A DNA stretch of 64,000 nt, taken from positions 154,588-218,587 of the forward strand of contig CAAGCW010000009.1 in NCBI GenBank assembly GCA_900768435.1, read 5' to 3'. Numbering within the stretch: position 1 is the stretch's first letter; each line of letters opens with the position of its first letter. This stretch comes from an uncultured Collinsella sp. (GTDB taxonomy: Bacteria > Actinomycetota > Coriobacteriia > Coriobacteriales > Coriobacteriaceae). Positions 24,877 through 33,383 of this stretch are shown piece after piece. The position numbers and the translations under genes are program-made. The notes beneath the pieces are model-generated. The model searched no databases, had not been told where the DNA came from, and saw only the letters and a program-made list of their open reading frames with translations.

Positions 24877-27372
24877 ATGACCGCAACCGCCAGTCGAACC
24901 ACCAACCGCAGACCTGAGCTTTTGGCGCCCGCCGGAGGGCCCGAGCCCTTTGCCGCCGCGCTCGCCGCCGGGGCAGACGCCATCTACTGCGGCATGGGCA
25001 GCTTCAACGCACGCCGCAAGGCCACCAACTTTACCGACGAGGCCTTTGAGCAGGCCTGTCGCGCCGCGCATCTGGCCGGCTCGCGCGTCTACGTCACGGT
25101 CAACATCGTCATCAAGGAATCCGAGATGAGCGATGCGCTGCAGCTCATCCATCGCTGCTCCACGCTAGGCGCCGACGCCTTCATCATCCAGGACTGGGGC
25201 CTGTTCTTTGAGGTCAAGCGCACGATGCCCAGCATCGAGACGCATATCTCGACCCAGGCGAACATCCACGACGACCGCGGAACCCTTTGGTGCCGCGAGC
25301 AGGGCGCCGACCGCGTGACCCTCTCGCGCGAGCTTTCCATCGACGAGATTGCCGCCATTCACGATGCCGCGCCCGATGTGGACCTTGAGGTCTTTAGCCA
25401 TGGCGCCATCTGCTTTTGCTACTCTGGCCTGTGTCTGCTTTCGAGCTTTGCCATGGCGGGACGATCGGCCAACCGTGGCATGTGCGCCCAGCCCTGCCGC
25501 TTGCCCTACGAGCTGATCGACGAGAACGGTCGCTCGCTCTCCCCTGCCGGTCGCGAGCGCGCGCTGTGCCCGCGTGACACCAACACCTCACAACTTGTTC
25601 GCCGCCTGTATGACGCCGGCGCCGCGTCGCTCAAGCTCGAGGGCCGCATGAAGGCGCCCGATTACGTGTATTCCATCGTCGACGTGTATCGTCATCAGAT
25701 TGATGACATGCTGGCCGGAACCACCGTTGCCAAGGACGAGAAAGCCGCCCGCCAGCGCCAGCTCAAGCGCTGCTTTAACCGCGACTTTACGCACGCCTAT
25801 CAGGACGGCACCTCGGGCGACGAGATGATGAGCTATGAGCGTTCCAACAACCGCGGCCAGATCGTGGGCACGGTGCTGGGCAGCCGCCCGGCCAACCGCG
25901 ATGTGCGCGGCCTCAAGCCCGACGACCGCCGTCGCCGCGCCGCCATCGCCCGCATTGAGCTGTTTGAGCCCGTGGGCAAGGGCGACCTGCTGGAGCTTCG
26001 CCACGATAACGAGTTTGACCAGTTCCTGACCACCATTGCCGCCGATGATGCCGCAGCCGGTGAAGTCATCGAATGTCGCGTACCCCGCAGCATGCCCGAG
26101 GGCTGCCGCGTCCGCGTGATTCGCAGTCAGCGTGCCATCGACGCCGCCGGCGCCGCGCTCAAGCGCGATGTGCTGCGCCGCCGAGCTGTTGAAGTGTCCA
26201 TCGTGGCGCGTCTGGGCGAGCCGCTTACCGTTACGCTCACCTGCTGCGACGACCCTTCGCTTACGGCCACGGCCACGGGCTTTACCGTCGAAGCCGCCAA
26301 GACCCGTGCGGTCGAGGCGTCCGATCTGGTTGAACACGTCGGCCGCATGGGTTCCTCTCCCTTTGAGGCTGCGAGCTTTGAGGTGGCACTCGATGAGGGC
26401 TGTGGCATGGGTTTCTCCGCCGTACATAAGGTGCGCGCCGCCGCTTGCAAGGCGCTGGAAGAGGCCATTCTGGCGCCGTACGCGGAGCGCGCGAAAACGC
26501 TCGAGCTGCCGGCGATTGTCACCAGTGATTCCCGCCCCGCGCCCGAGCACTACCGCGACGAGCCGCAGATCTGCGCCACCGTCACCTCGCTCGAGGCCGC
26601 CGAAGCAGCGCGGGCGGAGGGTGCAACGCGCATCTACATGACCACCGACGCGCTCGATGCGGCCAAGCTCTCCCCCGCCGATGCGCTTGAGCAGGGCATC
26701 GTACCCGTACTCGACGAGGTCTGCCGCGCCGTCGACCACGAGTGCGTCGATCCCTGGATCAATGCCGGAGCCACGGTCGCCGTCGGCAATATCTCCGAGC
26801 TCGCCATAGCCGCACAGGCCGGCGCCACGGCCGAGATTCGCTCTTGCCTGCCGGTGCACAACACGCCCTGCATGGAGGCGCTTGCCGAGCGCGGAGCCGG
26901 TGCGTTTTGGCTCTCGCCCGAGATCACGCTCGACGAGATTGTCTCGCTCGGCGCCGCCGCGCCCGCGGTCCTGGGCATCACCGTCTTTGGCCGCCCGCGC
27001 GTCATGACAAGCGAGCATTGCATTCTGCAGGTTGCCAACGGCTGCATCCACGATTGTGCCAACTGCCGCTTGCGTGCCCGCAAGCTCTCGCTCAAGAATA
27101 TCGACGGAAAGGTCATGCCCGTCCGTACCGACATCCACGGCCGCTCTCGCCTGTACGACGCCTACCCCATCGACCTCACACCGCAGGTTCCACAGCTGCT
27201 CGACGCCGGCGTGCGCCGTCTTATGGTCGACGGAACCTTGCTCGAGGCCGACGAGATTGGCCGTGCCGTCGCTCGCGTCCGTCGCGCCGTCGAGGCCGCG
27301 CAAGCCGGCCGCAAGCCCGCTGCCCGCCTGCGCGGCGCTACCTCGGGCTGCATGTTTGTGGGAATTAGCTAA
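24877..27372 (+). CDS. U32-family protein with DUF3656 (RlhA/TrhP-like RNA hydroxylation factor)
   Basis: An 831-residue protein. The N-terminal U32 domain has ELLAPAGGPEPFAAALAAGADAIYCGM and the family signature EVFSHGAICFCYSGLCLLSSF with Cys residues that can bind an iron-sulfur cluster (near 180-220, including MCAQPCRLPYE). The middle carries the DUF3656 region, and a second Cys-rich segment NGCIHDCANCRLRARK lies near 723. E. coli relatives RlhA and TrhP are needed for hydroxylation of 23S rRNA C2501 or tRNA wobble U34 from prephenate. This protein is longer than both and may act in either role. It is followed 15 bases later by a pseudouridine synthase, so an RNA-modification operon is likely. 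Confidence 0.85.
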   Translation: MTATASRTTNRRPELLAPAGGPEPFAAALAAGADAIYCGMGSFNARRKATNFTDEAFEQACRAAHLAGSRVYVTVNIVIKESEMSDALQLIHRCSTLGADAFIIQDWGLFFEVKRTMPSIETHISTQANIHDDRGTLWCREQGADRVTLSRELSIDEIAAIHDAAPDVDLEVFSHGAICFCYSGLCLLSSFAMAGRSANRGMCAQPCRLPYELIDENGRSLSPAGRERALCPRDTNTSQLVRRLYDAGAASLKLEGRMKAPDYVYSIVDVYRHQIDDMLAGTTVAKDEKAARQRQLKRCFNRDFTHAYQDGTSGDEMMSYERSNNRGQIVGTVLGSRPANRDVRGLKPDDRRRRAAIARIELFEPVGKGDLLELRHDNEFDQFLTTIAADDAAAGEVIECRVPRSMPEGCRVRVIRSQRAIDAAGAALKRDVLRRRAVEVSIVARLGEPLTVTLTCCDDPSLTATATGFTVEAAKTRAVEASDLVEHVGRMGSSPFEAASFEVALDEGCGMGFSAVHKVRAAACKALEEAILAPYAERAKTLELPAIVTSDSRPAPEHYRDEPQICATVTSLEAAEAARAEGATRIYMTTDALDAAKLSPADALEQGIVPVLDEVCRAVDHECVDPWINAGATVAVGNISELAIAAQAGATAEIRSCLPVHNTPCMEALAERGAGAFWLSPEITLDEIVSLGAAAPAVLGITVFGRPRVMTSEHCILQVANGCIHDCANCRLRARKLSLKNIDGKVMPVRTDIHGRSRLYDAYPIDLTPQVPQLLDAGVRRLMVDGTLLEADEIGRAVARVRRAVEAAQAGRKPAARLRGATSGCMFVGIS

Positions 27373-27387
27373 CCGAAAGGCTTACAC

Positions 27388-28047
27388 GTGAACGAAGAAC
27401 CTCAAGTCCTCTACTGCGACGCCTGGCTCATGGCCATCGACAAGCCCGCCGGCATGATCGTCCACGGTGACGGCACCGGCGAGCGCACACTTACCGACTA
27501 CGCCAGCGACCTGCTGCTGGCGATGGGCGACGGCTTTGCCGCGACCGACATGCAGCCGCTCAATCGCCTGGACCGCAACACCACCGGCGTGGTGCTGTTC
27601 TCGCTCGACAAGCAGACGCAGCCCGCCTTTGACCAGATGGTCATCGACCACGCATTCGAAAAGCACTATCTGGCGCTCGCCGAGGGCAAAATCGACTGGA
27701 ACGAGAAGCTCATCGACAAGCCTATCGCCCGCGACCGCCACGATAGCCGCAAGATGCGCGTTGGCGCCAGCGGCAAGCCGTCTCAGACGCGCGTCAAGGT
27801 ACTCAAGCGCCTTAAGAGCCGCCGCGGCCTGCCCACGCGCTCGTATATTGATGTCGAGCTGCTCACCGGCCGCAAGCACCAGATCCGCGTGCACCTGGCA
27901 AGCGAGCATCATCCCCTGGTTGGCGACGACCTGTACGGAACGCCGCGCCCCTGCGGCCTCATGCTCCATGCCCGCAGCGTGTCCTTTACGCATCCCGTAA
28001 CCGGCGAGCACATCCACATCGAAGCCCCCTGCCCCTGGGAGCCCTAA
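27388..28047 (+). CDS. RluA-family pseudouridine synthase
   Basis: A 219-residue single-domain enzyme lacking the S4 domain. The catalytic motif is LNRLDRNTTGVVLF near residue 60, where the family usually has HRLD.TSG; the catalytic Asp is retained. C-terminal motifs TGRKHQIRVHLA and HPLVGDDLYG are typical. The GTG start at 27388 follows GAAAGG. It isomerises uridine in rRNA or tRNA, but which base cannot be told. Its stop codon overlaps the first base pairs of a terminator-like repeat. Confidence 0.9.
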   Translation: MNEEPQVLYCDAWLMAIDKPAGMIVHGDGTGERTLTDYASDLLLAMGDGFAATDMQPLNRLDRNTTGVVLFSLDKQTQPAFDQMVIDHAFEKHYLALAEGKIDWNEKLIDKPIARDRHDSRKMRVGASGKPSQTRVKVLKRLKSRRGLPTRSYIDVELLTGRKHQIRVHLASEHHPLVGDDLYGTPRPCGLMLHARSVSFTHPVTGEHIHIEAPCPWEP

Positions 28048-28085
28048 ACCACCACAATGGGGACAGGCACCTTTGTGGTGGTTTT
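28046..28085. terminator. Palindromic repeat acting as terminator (copy 1)
   Basis: AAACCACCACAA (28046-28057) pairs with TTGTGGTGGTTT (28073-28084) around a GGGGACAGGCACC core. The same sequence recurs at 28415-28454. It ends the pseudouridine synthase transcript. Confidence 0.7.
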
Positions 28086-28115
28086 GCCGCGATGGCTCTG
28101 CCGGATTCCCAAACA

Positions 28116-28331
28116 TCTCGATCTGTAACAGCTAAAGCCCATTTTGCGGTCTATCTGTTACAGATCGAGACATTCGAATCCCCTCAAGGGAATAATCTCA
28201 ATCTGTAACAGTAACTCGGCAAAATCAGTCCCAGATGTTACAGATTGAGACAAAGGGACGGCGCGGTTCGTAAGTATCTCGATCTGTAACACCTAGCCCA
28301 CTTTTAACGGTCCAGTTGTTACAGACTTAGA
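28116..28331. repeat. Array of three inverted-repeat units at 80-81-base spacing
   Basis: Unit 1 arms TCTCGATCTGTAACAG (28116-28131) and complement (28155-28170); unit 2 arms TCTCAATCTGTAACAG (28196-28211) and 28235-28250; unit 3 arms 28277-28291 and 28317-28331, less perfect. The G-to-A change in the left arm of unit 2 is matched by C-to-T in its right arm. Loops differ between units. No reading frame spans the array. Confidence 0.8.
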
Positions 28332-28348
28332 CAAACCGGCAGACAACG

Positions 28349-28383
28349 AAAGCGGCGACGCCCGTGATGGACGTTGCCGCTTT
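28349..28383. terminator. Terminator hairpin after the inverted-repeat array
   Basis: AAAGCGGCGACG (28349-28360) pairs with CGTTGCCGCTTT (28372-28383), with a TTTTC tail on plus. One mismatch near the loop. Confidence 0.7.
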
Positions 28384-28414
28384 TCTATTGAGAAAACTAC
28401 TCGGTTTTCGTTAC

Positions 28415-28454
28415 TAACCACCACAATGGGGACAGGCACCTTTGTGGTGGTTTT
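28415..28454. terminator. Palindromic repeat acting as terminator (copy 2)
   Basis: Same element as at 28046: AACCACCACAA (28416-28426) pairs with TTGTGGTGGTT (28442-28452) around GGGGACAGGCACC. Here it lies just past the deoR-family stop at 28468, so it ends the leftward operon. Confidence 0.7.
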
Positions 28455-28467
28455 GGCCTTCCCGTCG

Positions 28468-29214
28468 CTAGACCGTGACGACGTTGTCCATTGCCCGGTA
28501 CTTGGCTGGGACCTCGCCTGCGGTAATAATCGTTGCGTCACGGAAGTCCGCGAACTTGACGGGCGCCACCATGCCAAATTTACTGGCGTCCGAGATTACG
28601 AAGCGCTTGGCCGTATGGCGCATCGAGATACGCTTTACTTGCGCCTCCTCGATATCGGGCGCCGTGAAGCCCTGCTCGGCGGCAATGCCGTTAGAGCCCC
28701 AAAAGCCACAGTTGAAGTTGTAGCGGTCTAAGGTTGCCAAGGCATCGGGGCCAACGAGCGCCTCGGTCTCGGGTTTGAGCTCGCCACCCAGCACCACGGT
28801 ACGCATGCCGCGCAAAGCAAGGCGTTGAGCATGGAGCACGGAATCGGTCACATAGGTGACATCTTCAAGGTGTGGAAGATGCTCGATGAGCCTGAGCGTC
28901 GTCGAACCCGAGTCGATGTATACAAAGCTCTCGGGCTCCACAAGTGCCGCCGCACGGGCGCAGATACGCTCCTTGTCGTCGTTATGGAGGTCGCTGCGCT
29001 CATTAAGCGTTAGGTCGCGCGTCACGTGCGCGCGCTCCAGACTTGTCGCGCCTCCGTGCACCTTGGCGATACGGTGTGCTCGGTCGAGCGTCTGCAGGTC
29101 GCGCCGAATGGTAGACGCCGTCACGCCCAGGGCTTCGGCAAGCTCCGGCACGGTAACCGAGCCGGTCTGCTGAACCATCGACACGATCGCGTTGAGCCTA
29201 TCTTCCGCTAGCAT
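28468..29214 (-). CDS. DeoR/GlpR-family sugar-metabolism repressor
   Basis: A 248-residue regulator. The N-terminal winged helix-turn-helix is RLNAIVSMVQQTGSVTVPELAEALGVTASTIRRDLQTLD (residues 6-45). The C-terminal effector domain of the family shows VYIDSGSTTLRLIEHL near 98, VVLGGELKPETEALVGP near 140 and a GSNGIAAEQGFT stretch near 173. It probably senses a phosphorylated sugar. It lies three bases after the oxidoreductase stop, forming a two-gene operon, and the palindrome upstream of that gene is the likely self-operator. Confidence 0.9.
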   Translation of the reverse strand: MLAEDRLNAIVSMVQQTGSVTVPELAEALGVTASTIRRDLQTLDRAHRIAKVHGGATSLERAHVTRDLTLNERSDLHNDDKERICARAAALVEPESFVYIDSGSTTLRLIEHLPHLEDVTYVTDSVLHAQRLALRGMRTVVLGGELKPETEALVGPDALATLDRYNFNCGFWGSNGIAAEQGFTAPDIEEAQVKRISMRHTAKRFVISDASKFGMVAPVKFADFRDATIITAGEVPAKYRAMDNVVTV

Positions 29215-29217
29215 CGC

Positions 29218-30297
29218 TTACTCCTCCTCGGGGTACACGACTCCCCAGTCGGCGCGTAGCTTGGTCATCAGCTCCATAACATCAGAAGCATAGCCCAGAA
29301 GCTCACGCTTAGAGTCGTCGCCGGCAACGGCCTTCTCAAGATCGGCCATCTCATAGCAAAGGGCGTAAGCCTCGGTGCCGGCGTGGACCTCCTCGCGGTG
29401 GCCGTCCGCAGTCCACACGATAGTCGCGTGATCGGCGCGCGGATACTCGTTGACCTCGATATAGCACTTATCGAAGCTAATAATCGAGCGCTTGGGTTGC
29501 TTGGAGTGGAGCGTGAGGCTCACAACACCCAGCTGCTGCTCGGCATTACGGCAGACGATGCCGCCCGCAACGTCAACACCGGTCTCACAGGTGTTGCCCA
29601 ACGAAACGACCTCAATGGGCTGGCTTGCCATAAAGAGACGCATGACGGACAGGGCATACACGCCAATGTCGAGCATGGCACCGCCAGCAAGGTTGCGGTT
29701 GTAGAAGCGATTGGTCAGATCGCCGTACTCCTTGTAGCTACCAAAGTTGAGCTGGGCGAGGTTCATGCGACCAAACTCGCCGGCATCCATGCGACGGCGC
29801 AGCTCTTGATACAAGGGCATATGAAGCACCGTGGTGGCGTCCATGAGGACGACGTTGTGCTCGTCGGCGATGGCACGCGCCTCGTCGAGCTCAGCGGAAT
29901 TGAGGGTAATGGCTTTCTCGCAGAGCACGTGCTTGCCGGCGGCCAGCGCGTCACGCAGATAGGTGATATGCGTGTTGTGCGGCGTGGTGATATAGACGGC
30001 GTCGATGCCCGGATCGGCGTAGAGGTCCTCAACCGATTCATAGACCTTCTCGATGCCATACTGCTCAGCAAAAGCCTGAGCCTTGGACAGCGTACGGTTG
30101 GCGACGCCCGCAAGCTTGCGGCCGGCAAGAGCGAGAGACTGGGCCATCTGGTTGGCGATAACGCCGCACCCGATCACAGCCCAACGAAGCTCGGGAGCCG
30201 TAAAGATATCATCGGGGAATGGCTTGTCCTGGACCGAAGCGAACGCTGCTTTTGCGGCTGCCGCGGAGTCGAGTGGAGCCTGCTTGGAATCTACCAT
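29218..30297 (-). CDS. Gfo/Idh/MocA-family NAD(P)-dependent oxidoreductase
   Basis: A 359-residue dehydrogenase. The Rossmann motif is WAVIGCGVIANQMAQSL near residue 40, the EKP-type motif is HVLCEKAITLNS near 125, with Ala in place of the usual Pro. The C-terminal domain contains GGAMLDIGVYALS near 220. The family oxidises or reduces sugars and inositols. ATG 30297 follows AGGAGG; an upstream frame to 30354 is not supported. Co-transcribed with a DeoR repressor, so sugar-induced. The substrate is not predictable. Confidence 0.9.
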   Translation of the reverse strand: MVDSKQAPLDSAAAAKAAFASVQDKPFPDDIFTAPELRWAVIGCGVIANQMAQSLALAGRKLAGVANRTLSKAQAFAEQYGIEKVYESVEDLYADPGIDAVYITTPHNTHITYLRDALAAGKHVLCEKAITLNSAELDEARAIADEHNVVLMDATTVLHMPLYQELRRRMDAGEFGRMNLAQLNFGSYKEYGDLTNRFYNRNLAGGAMLDIGVYALSVMRLFMASQPIEVVSLGNTCETGVDVAGGIVCRNAEQQLGVVSLTLHSKQPKRSIISFDKCYIEVNEYPRADHATIVWTADGHREEVHAGTEAYALCYEMADLEKAVAGDDSKRELLGYASDVMELMTKLRADWGVVYPEEE

Positions 30298-30347
30298 ATG
30301 TGCCTCCTGTGTCATAGAACGTCTTGCATTTCGGATAGCTCTATATT

Positions 30348-30381
30348 CGCACAAACACGCGCGTCTGTGCGTGTTTGTGCG
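30348..30381. promoter_or_regulatory. 13-bp palindromic operator upstream of the oxidoreductase-deoR operon
   Basis: CGCACAAACACGC (30348-30360) and its exact complement (30369-30381) flank eight bases. Related half sites (ACGCACGCAAATACGCAC, about 30451-30470) follow. Location 50 bases before the operon start fits the DeoR-family protein binding here. Confidence 0.6.
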
Positions 30382-30568
30382 TATCTCACCGCTAAACGGT
30401 CATTTTTGTCCCGTAAACGGCGCATCTATACGCATATTCACGCAATCCCACGCACGCAAATACGCACAAATGCGAACCGGTCATTGCTCAGAGACAGGGG
30501 CTTATGCTTAGAACTCAAAAGACAGGATGATCCGCTTCGCCTCGTCGCTCATGGCGCGCTGCAGCTCT

Positions 30569-30624
30569 AAGGACCGTCCCAAACTGCCGACAGAAAAGGA
30601 ACGTTCCAAACTGCAGACAGAAAA
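30569..30624. repeat. Two tandem 28-base degenerate repeats
   Basis: AAGGACCGTCCCAAACTGCC (from 30569) and AGGAACGTTCCAAACTGCAG (from 30597) each continue GACAGAAA. No gene lies between 30382 and 30830 apart from these and the IS-type hairpin. Function unknown; possibly part of a dispersed repeat. Confidence 0.5.
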
Positions 30625-30786
30625 AGAACGTCCCCAGGCGCCGGCATTTCAAGAGCACTCATTTAAGTCTGTCCCCAATGAGTGGGAGTAATCAGAGACC
30701 CTTTGCGAGGGAGGCCGGACGTGGCCTTCCTCGTTTTTATTCATGGACTTTAGTCCGTGCCGCGCGGCACGCGCGGCATAGAAAGC

Positions 30787-30945
30787 CACCCGCTCAGCGG
30801 GTGGAGGCCAATTTCCGCTACGCGACAAAAACCTTCCCCCTAGCATGAGGATTGTTCAGGTCATCATACTAGGGGGAAGGTGATTGCTGTGGCCCAGAAA
30901 GCCAACAGCCTCGCGCACACGAAATGGCTGTGCAAGTACCGCATC
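30787..30945 (+). mobile_element. IS200-like element remnant (left end and start of tnpA)
   Basis: A hairpin CCACCCGCTCAGCGGGTGG (from 30786) resembles the left-end structure of IS200/IS605 elements. Next, CCTTCCCCCTAG (30832-30843) and its perfect complement (30869-30880) form the stem that hides the tnpA ribosome site in IS200. The frame from GTG 30880 reads VAQKANSLAHTKWLCKYRI, the canonical TnpA_IS200 start, then leaves the family after about 20 codons. The element is broken at about 30945 and fused to another gene tail, so it is inactive. Confidence 0.75.
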
Positions 30946-31166
30946 GCACCGAGGTCAAGCTCATCGCCGCCATCGTCGAGAAGCACCCCAAGGTGCGCTT
31001 TGCCGCGAGCCGCACCTCGGCCCACGCCGACCTCTACGACCGTATGGAGCAGGCCCTGTGCGAGCGCGTGGCCAACGCGGTGGAGGTCGTCCGCTCCGAC
31101 ATCAGCCCCGCGCTTCTTGTCCACACCGGTCCAAACCTCGTGGGTGTGGCGGTCCAGGGACTCTAG
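30945..31166 (+). pseudogene. C-terminal fragment of a DegV-family fatty-acid-binding protein
   Basis: A frame containing HRTEVKLIAAIVEKHPKVRF, the middle LYDRMEQALCERV and the end LVHTGPNLVGVAVQGL resembles the last 70 residues of DegV proteins (the HTGP.LVG motif). The first three quarters are missing and the tnpA start is joined in front, in a different frame. It is followed by a strong terminator, which probably belonged to the intact gene. Confidence 0.6.
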
Positions 31167-31200
31167 CGGAGGCGGGGCGTCCTGCCCCAAAAACAAATGC

Positions 31201-31250
31201 AAAAGACGAGCACTTCTTGCCGCTCAATTGGCAAGAAGCGCTCGTCTTTT
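31201..31250. terminator. Strong bidirectional terminator
   Basis: AAAAGACGAGCACTTCTTGCC (31201-31221) pairs with the complementary stretch at 31230-31250 with one mismatch, flanked by A and T runs. It separates the DegV remnant from the ROK kinase. Confidence 0.9.
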
Positions 31251-31282
31251 CTTAACGCGTTGTATGGCGGAGAGAGCGCAAG

Positions 31283-32167
31283 TTACGCGAGCGCCCTTCT
31301 TGCCAGCTCGGCCGCGCCGAGGATTCCTTGGTCGCCGCCGCAGCCCGGGGCGCAGATGTAGCTCTCCATGTCCTTAAGCTCGGCGGTCTGGATGTAGCCA
31401 CCCAGATATTCGAGGGTCTTCTTGCGGACGATGCCGTAGAGCTGCTCCTGGTGCATCACGCCGCCGCCGAGGACGATGCGGCGAGGCGAGTACATGAGCA
31501 CGAGGTTCGCGCACATCTGCCCCAGATAATCCCCCTCGAGCGCCCACACCTCATCGTTGTCCGCGAGCTCGGCCGCGGGCTTTCCCCAGCGCGCGGCGAT
31601 GGCGGGGCCGGAGGCGAGCCCCTCGAGACAGCTCGCGTGGCTCGGGCAGACGCAGCGTCCCTCCTCGATGGGACGGGTCCTTACCAGCATGTGACCGGCC
31701 TCGGGGTGCAGCATGCCGTGAAGGAGTCTGCCCGCGCACATGACGCCCGCGCCCACGCCGGTGCCGATGGTCACGTAGACGGCGTCCTCGAGCCCCTTGC
31801 AGCAGCCGAAGACCACTTCGCCGAGGCAGGCAACGTTCACGTCCGTGTCGTAGGCCACCGGAATCCCGAGGGCGTCGGCGAACGCGGCGCGAAGACCATG
31901 GCCTCGCCACGCGAGCTTGGGCGTCTGGAGGATGGAGCCGTAGCGCTCGTCGTTGGGGTCGACGCAGGTCGGGCCGAAGGCGCCGATGCCCAACGCGTCC
32001 ACATCGCGGGCGGTGAACCACTCGATCATCTGCGGGACGGTCTCGGCGGGCGTAAGCGTCGGGGTCTCCATACGGTCGAGGACCTCGCCGTCGCCGGACA
32101 CCACGGCACAGACCATCTTGGTCCCGCCGGCTTCGAGGGCGCCGAGCCTCATTTGCTTTTCGCTCAT
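31283..32167 (-). CDS. ROK-family sugar kinase (probable fructokinase)
   Basis: A 294-residue kinase. The phosphate-binding motif LGALEAGGTKMVCAV (residues 8-22) and the ALGIGAFGP segment are typical of ROK kinases. The VTIGTGVGAGVMCAGRLLHG and zinc-binding H-x-C-x-C-x4-C region (GHML... RCVCPSHASCLEGL, about 157-183) match ROK fructokinases. The last gene of the locus, it would phosphorylate free fructose released inside the cell by the GH172 enzyme. Glucose or mannose are alternatives. Confidence 0.85.
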   Translation of the reverse strand: MSEKQMRLGALEAGGTKMVCAVVSGDGEVLDRMETPTLTPAETVPQMIEWFTARDVDALGIGAFGPTCVDPNDERYGSILQTPKLAWRGHGLRAAFADALGIPVAYDTDVNVACLGEVVFGCCKGLEDAVYVTIGTGVGAGVMCAGRLLHGMLHPEAGHMLVRTRPIEEGRCVCPSHASCLEGLASGPAIAARWGKPAAELADNDEVWALEGDYLGQMCANLVLMYSPRRIVLGGGVMHQEQLYGIVRKKTLEYLGGYIQTAELKDMESYICAPGCGGDQGILGAAELARRALA

Positions 32168-32246
32168 GTGATCCTCCTTACAAAGGGACGCCCGCAGTCA
32201 TGGTCAACCGCGGGCGCCCATAACGTTGGCTTGTTTCGAGGCGACC

Positions 32247-33371
32247 CTACCTGGGCACGCGGTCCTGCCTTGCGGCAAACGGGGCGAGCACGGCGTGCGG
32301 CTCGCTTTGGTACCAGTAGGCGACGGTGGAGATGTCGTCCTCGCGCTCGTAGAGCTTGATGTCGTCGTTGCCGAGGTCCTGGAACGTCACGCGCAGGTCC
32401 TCCTTGAACGAGATCGGGTCGGGAAGGTGCCACCTGTAGAGGCCGTGCCTGGGCAGCGCGTCGTCGTTAGTCGCGAGCATCGGATTCGGGTTCGGCTTGC
32501 CCGCGCTGAAGCGGTCGCGCGTGGCGTCGCGCGTCGAGCGGTACGGGTAGCCGGCGAACAGCGTGTTGAAGCACTGCGCCTCGGGCAACGCGTGGGGCGG
32601 CCTGTCGAGGAAGGCCCAGGCACCGCCGAAGTAGTCCTCGGCTCCCGTCGAGGTGACCGTGGGGAACTCCTCGTCGCCGTCGAGGAAGAACTTCATCTCG
32701 CCCTCGCCCCACCAATAGCGCTCCAGGGCGCACAGGGCCATGTAGGTGCCGACGTAGTAGCCCTTGCCGCGCACGCCGTCGAGCACGGTGTAGTCGACGC
32801 CCCTGCGGGTGCTGCGCTCGCGGTTAAAGCGGGCGTGGAAGTACATGGCGTCGTCCGGCACGTCGGTGAGCGCGTAGTTGAACGTGTAGAAGATGTACTT
32901 AATGAACCCGGGGTGCTCGCTCGTAAGCGTGACCTTGGCGTGCTTCCTGAAGGGCATCTCGAAGTAGCAGTTCATGCCGCCCGTCGGGTTCACGCAGATG
33001 GGCATCGAGTTGACGATGGCGCGCTCACCGAAGCCGTTGCAGAAGAAGTCGCCGACAGGGCACTCGACCGAGGGGGTCTCCTCGTCGTCCCAGTAGAAGC
33101 GCAGCACGAGGTCACGCATGACGAAGCTGCCAGCGGCGGTCTTGTCGGGGACGGTCATCCAGATGTGGCGGATGATGCCGGGGCCCTCGATGTCCGCGAG
33201 CGTGATGGTCTCGCCGGACTCAAGGGGCACGCAGCACGAGCCCTTGCGGCCGACGCCGAGGTGGCTGGCCGACATGGCGGCGCGGCCCTTCTCGCCCGTG
33301 ATGTTCTCGGGGGTGATGGCGCGGCTTTCCTCACCGCCGTGCATCCACACGTCCTTAAGGAACTCTCTCAT
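32247..33371 (-). CDS. GH172/DUF2961-family glycoside hydrolase
   Basis: A 374-residue protein with the DUF2961 fold. Conserved segments are LADIEGPGIIRHIWMT (near 60), VECPVGDFFCNGFG (near 102), MPFRKHAKVTLTSE, RYWWGEGEMKFFLDGDEEFP (near 219) and STGAEDYFGGAW (near 241), the last two bearing the acidic residues typical of the GH172 active site. Known members act on fructofuranosyl linkages (difructose dianhydride synthases/hydrolases, alpha-fructofuranosidase) or on arabinofuranosyl glycans. There is no signal peptide, so it acts inside the cell. Placement with a PTS and a ROK kinase suggests cleavage of an imported, possibly phosphorylated, fructoside. Confidence 0.85.
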   Translation of the reverse strand: MREFLKDVWMHGGEESRAITPENITGEKGRAAMSASHLGVGRKGSCCVPLESGETITLADIEGPGIIRHIWMTVPDKTAAGSFVMRDLVLRFYWDDEETPSVECPVGDFFCNGFGERAIVNSMPICVNPTGGMNCYFEMPFRKHAKVTLTSEHPGFIKYIFYTFNYALTDVPDDAMYFHARFNRERSTRRGVDYTVLDGVRGKGYYVGTYMALCALERYWWGEGEMKFFLDGDEEFPTVTSTGAEDYFGGAWAFLDRPPHALPEAQCFNTLFAGYPYRSTRDATRDRFSAGKPNPNPMLATNDDALPRHGLYRWHLPDPISFKEDLRVTFQDLGNDDIKLYEREDDISTVAYWYQSEPHAVLAPFAARQDRVPR

Positions 33372-33383
33372 CGTCGACCTCCT

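Noticed and set aside
28116..28331. CRISPR-like spacing of repeats
   Set aside because: Units are inverted repeats with variable loops, only three copies, spacing of 80 bases, and no cas genes nearby.
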